Source: an uncultured Clostridia bacterium (GTDB taxonomy: Bacteria > Bacillota > Clostridia > Christensenellales > Borkfalkiaceae). Taken from it: a stretch of 48,794 nt of DNA. A model generated the notes under the pieces. It did not search any database and had not been told where the DNA came from. It was given only the letters and a program-made list of their open reading frames with translations. How positions within the stretch are numbered: position 1 is the stretch's first letter; each line of letters begins with the position of its first letter. Shown here in pieces: positions 42,801-48,794 of this stretch. Location of the stretch: NCBI GenBank assembly GCA_947589385.1, contig CANPZW010000012.1, forward strand, positions 1 to 48,794. Reading direction: 5' to 3'. The position numbers were made by a program, and so were the translations under genes.

Positions 42801-44063
42801 ATGGCGGAACTTAACGGAATGCAGGGCAACGAGATTGCCGACGATTTTATAAGAAAGGGCTCGGCGGAGGGCCGGTGGAGAGATACGTGGGAGGTGTTCA
42901 AGGGCAACTTCTGGAAGCTGGTAGTGTTGAATTTGATTGTCCTTGTAACCTTTACCCCGGGGATTGCGGTTGTGGTTTTCCGCAACGCTTACGTCCTCGG
43001 AATGGGCGGAATGTATCCTTTCAATTACAGTATAGGCTATCCTTTTTATCCCCATGAAATGCTCCCGGGGCTGGCAGAAGGCGTTTACGTCTTTGCCGAT
43101 ATGCGCTTTTATGCCCTGCTTATCGTTGCAGGTCTTATTGCCTCCGTCGGGATTTCGGGCGCGGCTTACTGTATAAGAAAACTGTTGCAGACGCACGGTG
43201 AATTTTCGGTCAAAGGTTTCTTCCACGGCGTGAAGGTGGGATATTTCCATACCCTTTTGCCCGTTACAATATTCATTTTATTCCTTTACATGACTTTTGT
43301 TGTCGGCGACTGGATGCACTACGCTTACGCTGTCGGCGGAAACACTGCCGGTGCGACGACGGCATACGTGTTCGCGATAATCGCTACCGTACTTGTCGGA
43401 CTCTATCTCGCATGGGTTTTCTCGGTGGGCGTAAGTTACCGCGTGAAACTTAAATATCTGTTCCGCAACGCCTTCGTGCTTTTGATAGGCACGCCCATAC
43501 AGACGGTGTTTATGGCGGGCTTCGCGCTTATACCCGTTTGGCTTGTTTTGATTTTCAACGGCGTGTTCAAATTCATAATCTTCGCATTGTTCGCGTTTTT
43601 CGGCTTTTCGTTCATCCTCATAAGCTGGCTGGCTTTTTCCCAATGGGCGTTCGATTTGTACATCACCCCCGCAATAAAATCCGAAAAGGAAGCGGCAAAG
43701 GCGCAGAAGTCCGAAAAGGAGCTTGCCGCGGAAAAGGCGGAGGAGGAAAAAACGCTTGCTTTACAACTTCTCGCCGCGGGCAAAAGCGAACTTATCGCCC
43801 GCCCCATAATGCCTATAAGCAAGGAAGAGGCAGTGCCCTGCCTCGGCAAAACTTTTACTCGCGCAGGGGTTGCCGCCGCTGCCGCCAACCGTGAAAAACT
43901 GAACGGCGAAGTCCTCGCCTACGAAAAGGCGCACGAAAACGACCCTGTGTATGCCGAATACAACAAGATGTTTGCCGAACGCGAAAGGGCGTTGAATCCC
44001 GAAGGCAACAAGGGCAAAAAGAGCAAAAACAAGAAAATAAGCGCGGACAACCTTTTAAGATGA
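42801..44063 (+). CDS. DUF624-like multi-pass membrane protein
   Basis: A 420-residue protein. Residues 22-285 hold about six membrane segments, such as NFWKLVVLNLIVLVTFTPGI, TLLPVTIFILFLYMTFVV and VFMAGFALIPVWLVLIFNGV. The first region, with WEVFKGNFWKL, resembles DUF624/YesL proteins. Residues 286-420 form a charged, Lys/Glu/Ala-rich cytoplasmic tail that ends in a basic stretch (NKGKKSKNKKISADNLLR). AGGG precedes the ATG. The stop overlaps the next gene (ATGA). The role is unknown; the tail suggests contact with a cytoplasmic partner. Confidence 0.72.
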   Translation: MAELNGMQGNEIADDFIRKGSAEGRWRDTWEVFKGNFWKLVVLNLIVLVTFTPGIAVVVFRNAYVLGMGGMYPFNYSIGYPFYPHEMLPGLAEGVYVFADMRFYALLIVAGLIASVGISGAAYCIRKLLQTHGEFSVKGFFHGVKVGYFHTLLPVTIFILFLYMTFVVGDWMHYAYAVGGNTAGATTAYVFAIIATVLVGLYLAWVFSVGVSYRVKLKYLFRNAFVLLIGTPIQTVFMAGFALIPVWLVLIFNGVFKFIIFALFAFFGFSFILISWLAFSQWAFDLYITPAIKSEKEAAKAQKSEKELAAEKAEEEKTLALQLLAAGKSELIARPIMPISKEEAVPCLGKTFTRAGVAAAAANREKLNGEVLAYEKAHENDPVYAEYNKMFAERERALNPEGNKGKKSKNKKISADNLLR

Positions 44064-44785
44064 GCGCCGAAAGCTATTCCGCAATAGGCGGGATTTTCGA
44101 ATATCTGAATTCCGACTGCGGCTATTTACAATGGTCGCAGTATTTAATTAAAAAGCTTAAAGAAGCGACGGCGTATCGGGACGGTATAGACATGGGTTGC
44201 GGCAACGGCTATTTCACCCGCGCGCTGTGCAAAGCGGGATTTAGCGTTAAGGGAATGGACGTTTCGCCGCAAATGCTGTCGGAGGCGGTAAGGCTTGCCG
44301 CGGCGGAAGGCGTCCGCACGGAATTTTTAAGGGGCGATATAACCAAACTAAAACTGAACGGCAAGACAGGTTTCGTCGTCGCCGTGAACGACTGCGTAAA
44401 TTACGTTCCCCCCGAAAAAATAACCTCGGCTTTCAAGGGAGTATATGCAAATCTTAAAAAGGGCGGCGCGTTTATTTTCGATATCAGTTCTGAAAATAAA
44501 CTGAAAAATATCGTCGGCAGCAATACGTTCGTAAAGGATTTGGAAAATGCCACCGTGATATGGTGCAACGATTTCAAGGGCGACAGGGTGGAGATGGATA
44601 TTACTCTTTTCACCCTGAATAAAGACGGAACTTACACGCGCTCGGACGAAAGGCAGACGCAGTACGTCCATTCGGAGAATTTTATCGTAAGCGCATTAAA
44701 GGACGCGGGCTTTGCCGTTCAAACGGAAGGGCATCTCGGCGGCGGCAAGGAAGAAAGAATAAATTTTATTTGCGTAAAACTATGA
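44060..44785 (+). CDS. SAM-dependent class I methyltransferase
   Basis: A 241-residue Rossmann methyltransferase. Motif I is DGIDMGCGNGYFTRAL, the acidic end of strand 2 is GMDVSPQML, and motif II/III are at FLRGDITKL and VAVNDCVNYV. The substrate cannot be inferred. It overlaps the membrane protein gene before it and hslO after it by 4 bases each, so the three are co-translated. Confidence 0.87.
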   Translation: MSAESYSAIGGIFEYLNSDCGYLQWSQYLIKKLKEATAYRDGIDMGCGNGYFTRALCKAGFSVKGMDVSPQMLSEAVRLAAAEGVRTEFLRGDITKLKLNGKTGFVVAVNDCVNYVPPEKITSAFKGVYANLKKGGAFIFDISSENKLKNIVGSNTFVKDLENATVIWCNDFKGDRVEMDITLFTLNKDGTYTRSDERQTQYVHSENFIVSALKDAGFAVQTEGHLGGGKEERINFICVKL

Positions 44786-45603
44786 ATAAACTCTATAAGT
44801 GTCTTGTATATGACAACCAGGTATCCCTTTCCGTACTCGAAACTACGGAGCTCGTCAACAAAGCCATAAAAATCCATAATCTGGACGCCGCGTCGGCGGA
44901 AATTCTGGGCGGCATGCTGACCGCGGCGGCTTATATGGCGGGCTGTCTTAAAAGCGAGCGCGGGGCTATTTCTTTGACCGTCAAATCCAACGACGGCAGC
45001 GCGACCGTCAGCGTTTCGGGGGATATAAAAGGGCATATACGCGGCTATATCGACGGCGGTGACGGCGGACTTAAAGGGGGCACGCTTACCGTCATAAAAG
45101 ACGACGGATTTTCCCGCCCGTTCGTGGGGGCGTGCGAGCTGAAAACTTACGACGTTTCCGAGAATCTTATGCAGTATTTCCACATAAGCGAACAGATTCC
45201 CACCGCCGTGGCAATAGGCGTAAAAATAAAGGACGGCGTTTGCGAGGCTGCGGGCGGCGTCATTATGCAGCTTCTGCCTGGGACGTCGGAAGAAAATATG
45301 GACAGGGCGGAGCAGAGAATGCAGTCGTTCGTGAATGCGGCTGACGTAGTCGGAAAATTGGGCGCGGACGGAATTATGCGCGAATATTTTTCGCAAGAAA
45401 CCCAAAACGGCGGGGTATATCTTACTTTTCCCGAATATAAATGCAACTGTTCGCGCAAAAAAATCGAGGGGGTAATTTTGCCGCTCGGAAAAAACGAGCT
45501 TGAAAATATCCTGTCGGAGCAGGGCGAAATAAAAGTTCATTGCCACTATTGCAATAAGGATTACATATTCACGCAGACGGACGTGGATAGACTTTTTAAG
45601 TAA
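44782..45603 (+). CDS. hslO: Hsp33 redox-regulated chaperone
   Basis: A 273-residue protein with the Hsp33 fold: SLSVLETTELVNKAIKIHNL, then the GxIKG-like VSGDIKGHIRGYID and the linker region. The zinc switch at the C-terminus is CNC with CHYC about 30 residues later. Under oxidative stress these Cys form disulfides and the protein becomes a holdase. The ATG at 44782 overlaps the methyltransferase stop; a few in-frame codons upstream are less likely. Confidence 0.94.
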   Translation: MNKLYKCLVYDNQVSLSVLETTELVNKAIKIHNLDAASAEILGGMLTAAAYMAGCLKSERGAISLTVKSNDGSATVSVSGDIKGHIRGYIDGGDGGLKGGTLTVIKDDGFSRPFVGACELKTYDVSENLMQYFHISEQIPTAVAIGVKIKDGVCEAAGGVIMQLLPGTSEENMDRAEQRMQSFVNAADVVGKLGADGIMREYFSQETQNGGVYLTFPEYKCNCSRKKIEGVILPLGKNELENILSEQGEIKVHCHYCNKDYIFTQTDVDRLFK

Positions 45604-45605
45604 GT

Positions 45606-47267
45606 ATGTCAAAAACAGTACAAATCGATTTAAGCGGCGACAGACTGATTTCCATAGCCGCGGACATGGTCGATGAACACAACTATATAGGCGCGTTGAA
45701 AATGCTCAACAAGAACGCCGAAATCACGGGCAACGACGAGGACAGCTATATGCTTTACGCCGAAATCTTCGACGATATGGGGCTGTACGAGCGCAGTATC
45801 CACAACTGGTTCAAGTATATGGATATAGCCGACTACTCCGAACTGTCCGAATGTTACGAAGGGCTGGCGGTCGGATATATGAATCTGGGCGACGACCATT
45901 TTTCGGCGTATTATTACAATAAGTTGCTTCTTGAATCGGACGACGTTGACGCCGACACGCGCGAACAGATTGTGCGCGACTTTCTGTCTGCCGACGAAAA
46001 TCCTTTGAAATTCGTCTGGCCGCCCGAAATCGCGGATGTGTCCGACGTTCTTGCCGAGGGCGTGGAGCTTATGAAGCAGGGCGAGTACGCCAAGGCTTAC
46101 AAAAAATTCTCGGGCGTGGCGGAAGGCAATCCCAAATGGGTAACGGCGCGCAACTACATGGCTATGTGCCTTATAGTGCAGGACAGGAACGAGCAGGCGG
46201 AACAGGAATGTAACTACGTCCTTGAAAAGTGCCCGGACAACATTCAGGCGCTTACTACGCTCGCCGCGGTAAAAACGGAGGCAGGCAAGCCCGAAGAAGC
46301 CAAAAAAATCACCGAAAAACTTTTGTCCCTCGACATTTCCGACGCGGACGATATCTATAAAATCGCAACCGTATGCTGTGAAAATAAATTTCACGCCGCT
46401 GCGTACGACCTTTTTTGCAAAATGGAGAGCGAGTACGCGTACGATTTGAATATTCTGTATTTCAAAGCCGTATCGGCGTTCAATTCCGAAAAATACGACG
46501 AGTCTTTCGAGGCGTTTGACAAGCTTCTTACCATATATCCGGACGCGGTTACGGCGCAGTATTGGTACGGCGTTGCGCGCACCCTCCGCGAGGAGGGGAA
46601 ATGGCAGGAATTAAGCTATTTTTATACCCTGCCCCAGCCCTTAAAACAGTCGTCGCTTAAAATGCTTGCCGCATATATCAAATTGCCCAAACGCCAGGCG
46701 GAAAAACTTGCCGACGATTTGAATATTTCGGGACCCATAAAATGGTGCTTCGACGAGTCAACGCCCGCCAACTCGGAGGAATTGCAGATAGTAGCCGCCC
46801 AGTCGGCGGTAAAGGCGAAAATGGACGACTATATCCGCGATTTATTGCTTCACCCGACCGTTTCGGACAGAATAAAAATCGACCTTTTGACGTCCCTTTG
46901 CGAGAGAAACGAGGATAACGCATTCGGCGTGGTGGTGTGCAACGTTTACAGGCGCGTGAATATGCGCAGACTGAATATAAGCGCGGCAAGAAGAGTATAT
47001 TTCGTGCGGGCGTACGCAAGGCTTGTGGCGCATTTTTCAATCATAGACGACGATTACGGCGAACGCTTTGCGTCGGCTTCCGAAAAAATCTACGTGGAGC
47101 TACAAGAAGGGGGTAGGCTGGACGCGGCGAAGGACGCAGAAGCCCTTACCGCGGTAATTTTCGCGGAATCGGGCGTGACCGACGCGGGCGTGACTAAGGA
47201 AAATCTTTGCGCGTTTTTCGACGTCTCGCAGGAGAGAATAGACAAAATAAGGGGTGACAAAAATTGA
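45606..47267 (+). CDS. TPR-repeat protein
   Basis: A 553-residue cytoplasmic protein made largely of tetratricopeptide repeats over about residues 10-310, for example EFAKAYKKF-like helices at GEYAKAYKKFSGVAEGNPKW and DNIQALTTLAAVKTEAGKPE. The last 200 residues are helical without clear repeats (SAARRVYFVRAYARLVAHFS). No signal peptide or enzyme motif is visible. It starts 2 bases after hslO and overlaps the following gene by 4 bases. TPR proteins usually hold complexes together. Partners are unknown; the helical-repeat protein next to it is the first candidate. Confidence 0.8.
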   Translation: MSKTVQIDLSGDRLISIAADMVDEHNYIGALKMLNKNAEITGNDEDSYMLYAEIFDDMGLYERSIHNWFKYMDIADYSELSECYEGLAVGYMNLGDDHFSAYYYNKLLLESDDVDADTREQIVRDFLSADENPLKFVWPPEIADVSDVLAEGVELMKQGEYAKAYKKFSGVAEGNPKWVTARNYMAMCLIVQDRNEQAEQECNYVLEKCPDNIQALTTLAAVKTEAGKPEEAKKITEKLLSLDISDADDIYKIATVCCENKFHAAAYDLFCKMESEYAYDLNILYFKAVSAFNSEKYDESFEAFDKLLTIYPDAVTAQYWYGVARTLREEGKWQELSYFYTLPQPLKQSSLKMLAAYIKLPKRQAEKLADDLNISGPIKWCFDESTPANSEELQIVAAQSAVKAKMDDYIRDLLLHPTVSDRIKIDLLTSLCERNEDNAFGVVVCNVYRRVNMRRLNISAARRVYFVRAYARLVAHFSIIDDDYGERFASASEKIYVELQEGGRLDAAKDAEALTAVIFAESGVTDAGVTKENLCAFFDVSQERIDKIRGDKN

Positions 47268-48109
47268 AGCTGTACGATTTCGACGCCATGTTCGACGAAA
47301 AACTGAGCGCGTATATCGCTAAAAATTCCCAAAAATACAAGGAAGAGGAATGGGAGGACATAATCCCCAAACTTTATAATAAATTCGGCGATACCGAAGT
47401 GAAATCCCTCGGAATGACGCCGCGGCAGTATTATGCAGGAATGTCGGACGAGGACCTTGTCAAGTGTCTTAAACAGCATTTAAAAAGCGGAGTGCCCGTA
47501 CCCGAATTTCTGTGCGACGAAATATACGGGCGCGACCTTACGGAAAAACTTCTGCCTATGCTGGACGGGAGCGGTTCCGAACGCGAGTACGCCATGAATC
47601 TGATAGGCTCGGACGACAGGGCGGTTGGAAAGTATATGGAAATTCTTTCCGCCTGCGACGACGGGGACGTAAAAAACCGCTGCGCCGACCTTATAAAAGA
47701 AAAGGCAGACCTTGTGGCGGAGAAAGCGATTGAAAATTTCAACGGCGGCGTGGAAACCGAATATATGTGCGAAATTCTTTCCCGCTGCGTCATAAAAGAC
47801 GATAGAATTTTTGATATTCTTATCAAAGTATTCCGCGGGGATATAGAAAATATCTGCCTGCACGCGGGATATCTCGCCGCGTACGGCGACGAGCGCGCGC
47901 TGCCTTATCTTCTCGACAAAATCGACGAGGAGGGCATTTCATATCTCGAATACAGGGAGTTGAGATTTGCAATCGAGGCGCTCGGCGGGGAGTACGACAA
48001 GGAGCGCGATTTTTCGGAGGATAAATATTACAAGCTTTTGAAAGACCACGGCGAGGGGGTAAGCGAAGATATTTTCGGCGCATTTTCGGGCGCAAAAAAA
48101 TCGGAATAG
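47264..48109 (+). CDS. Helical-repeat hypothetical protein
   Basis: A 281-residue acidic protein. Residues 75-225 have short helix pairs of HEAT-like spacing (LTEKLLPMLDGSGSEREYAM, DGDVKNRCADLIKEKADLVA and CLHAGYLAAYGDERALPYLL). The N-terminal 60 residues are a separate helical domain. The start is TTG at 47264, with AGGGG 8 bases upstream; its TTGA overlaps the stop of the TPR gene. I recognise no named family. Coupling to the TPR protein suggests the two work together. Confidence 0.72.
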   Translation: MKLYDFDAMFDEKLSAYIAKNSQKYKEEEWEDIIPKLYNKFGDTEVKSLGMTPRQYYAGMSDEDLVKCLKQHLKSGVPVPEFLCDEIYGRDLTEKLLPMLDGSGSEREYAMNLIGSDDRAVGKYMEILSACDDGDVKNRCADLIKEKADLVAEKAIENFNGGVETEYMCEILSRCVIKDDRIFDILIKVFRGDIENICLHAGYLAAYGDERALPYLLDKIDEEGISYLEYRELRFAIEALGGEYDKERDFSEDKYYKLLKDHGEGVSEDIFGAFSGAKKSE

Positions 48110-48164
48110 CAAGGTAAGTATTAAAAATCCGTTGTTCGGCTATAACAAGGGCGGAGGTAATTAA

Positions 48165-48353
48165 ATGCAGGATATAACTTCAAAGGAACTTGAACTCATC
48201 TCCGACGCCCTTACGGCGGAAGGACTTATCTGCAAAAAGGCGCGCGCCTATTCCAAGACCTTGACGGACGTGGATTTGGCGCAGGTAATGAGCACTATTG
48301 CAGACGAACACGAACAGCGCTACAACGCGCTTCTGAACATCATAGGAGGCTAA
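48165..48353 (+). CDS. Small CotF-like spore coat protein, N-terminal type
   Basis: A 62-residue helical protein, MQDITSKELELISDALTAEG onward, with a closing helix that includes STIADEHEQRYNALLNII. It resembles the ferritin-like small coat proteins that come in pairs in Clostridia. GCGGAGG lies 7 bases before the ATG. It precedes a CotF-family gene by two bases. The call rests on pattern and pairing, as the protein is short. Confidence 0.62.
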   Translation: MQDITSKELELISDALTAEGLICKKARAYSKTLTDVDLAQVMSTIADEHEQRYNALLNIIGG

Positions 48354-48355
48354 AA

Positions 48356-48649
48356 ATGAAACTTACCAAAAGCGACGTTACCCTGAACGAAAAGGACGCT
48401 TTGCAGGATATGCTGGAATCGGAAAAGCAGCTTATGACCATTTACACGACGGCTCTTTTCGAAGGCAGCACCAAGTCCATGCGCAAAAACTTTTCCACAA
48501 ACCTTATGGGCGTTGCGGAAAACCAGTATTGTCTGTTCACGCAGATGTCGTCCCGCGGCTACTATCAGCCCCAGCCCGCGAACAAAAATCTTATCGACAC
48601 CGCCAACGAAACCTACAAAAAGCAGAAAAGCCAGCTTAAAGCGCAGTAA
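48356..48649 (+). CDS. CotF-family spore coat protein
   Basis: A 97-residue helical protein: KDALQDMLESEKQLMTIYTT, then RKNFSTNLMGVAENQYCLFT and QMSSRGYYQPQPANKNLIDT. The LxSEKxLxxxY and QxxMxxxGYY patterns are those of CotF-type coat proteins. GGAGG at the end of the previous gene is the ribosome binding site. A terminator follows. It supports a spore-forming lifestyle. Confidence 0.82.
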   Translation: MKLTKSDVTLNEKDALQDMLESEKQLMTIYTTALFEGSTKSMRKNFSTNLMGVAENQYCLFTQMSSRGYYQPQPANKNLIDTANETYKKQKSQLKAQ

Positions 48650-48688
48650 AATTTTAAAAATCACAGCGCAAAATATTTAAAAATTGCT

Positions 48689-48724
48689 GCCCGCCCCTTC
48701 GGTGAACGAAGGGGCGGGCTTTTC
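48689..48724 (+). terminator. Terminator after the coat protein genes
   Basis: The arms GCCCGCCCCTTCG (48689-48701) and CGAAGGGGCGGGC (48707-48719) enclose GTGAA and are followed by TTTT. I see nothing definable in the last 70 bases of the window. Confidence 0.9.
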
Positions 48725-48794
48725 GCGCTTATGGTGAATTATCATATCAAGTGCAACGGAAGAGGGCAAAAAAGTAGTTCATATAAATCAACTG

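Overview
The window looks like chromosome of an endospore-forming or spore-descended Clostridia-type Firmicute of medium GC. The evidence is the block yqfC-yqfD-phoH-pgpH-ybeY-era-yqzL-recO in Firmicute order, a CotF-like coat protein pair, a T-box in front of ileS, Shine-Dalgarno-led genes, pyruvate phosphate dikinase, and TTGnnn-17-TATAAT promoters. A narrower taxon (for example Christensenellales-like) is only a guess. There is no phage and no CRISPR array.

Layout. 1-577: the end of an rRNA operon (3' end of 23S, tRNA-Asn, 5S, terminator). 578-3487: a gene-poor spacer with a 144-bp segment bounded by inverted repeats, then a four-gene accessory operon (XRE regulator, ECF-like sigma factor, secreted papain-fold peptidase, single-pass membrane protein). 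3518-7066: a small XRE repressor-like gene divergent from a 1023-residue secreted repeat lipoprotein, with a large inverted-repeat operator candidate between them. 7131-9150: an acidic membrane protein, a small protein and an epimerase. 9208-15570: T-box, ileS, a decayed XRE gene fragment, feoA-feoB and a pseudouridine synthase. 15580-17500: a partner-switching operon with an anti-anti-sigma factor, a degenerate ATPase-fold protein, a SigB-like sigma factor and an RsbW-like kinase. 17547-22216: a large membrane protein, a PucR-type HTH protein with an S41 protease, and a MinD/MinE-like pair. 22275-28188: the yqfC to recO block. 28299-31098: ppdK. 31063-32698: an AT-rich island with an IS21 istA remnant, a J-domain-like zinc-ribbon protein and a truncated gene, flanked by near-copies of one terminator. 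32812-37001: an anchored helical protein, guaB, guaA and a PPC-domain protein. 37101-39655: a HelD-like helicase. 39689-42690 (minus strand): asd-dapA-dapB behind an unassigned attenuator leader. 42741-48719: a DUF624-like membrane protein, a methyltransferase, hslO, a TPR protein, a helical-repeat protein and the coat protein pair.

How the genes work together. Most are housekeeping: translation (ileS, era, ybeY, pseudouridine synthase), lysine and diaminopimelate supply (asd, dapA, dapB), GMP synthesis (guaB, guaA), c-di-AMP turnover (pgpH), redox chaperoning (hslO) and iron uptake (feoAB). The accessory signal lies in the two sigma-factor operons, the XRE/lipoprotein locus and the island. 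No single new system is proven. The best leads are the sigma/peptidase operon, the partner-switching operon with a degenerate second ATPase fold, the J-domain island, the orphan asd leader, and several genes whose promoter -10 sits directly against the start codon with no visible ribosome binding site.
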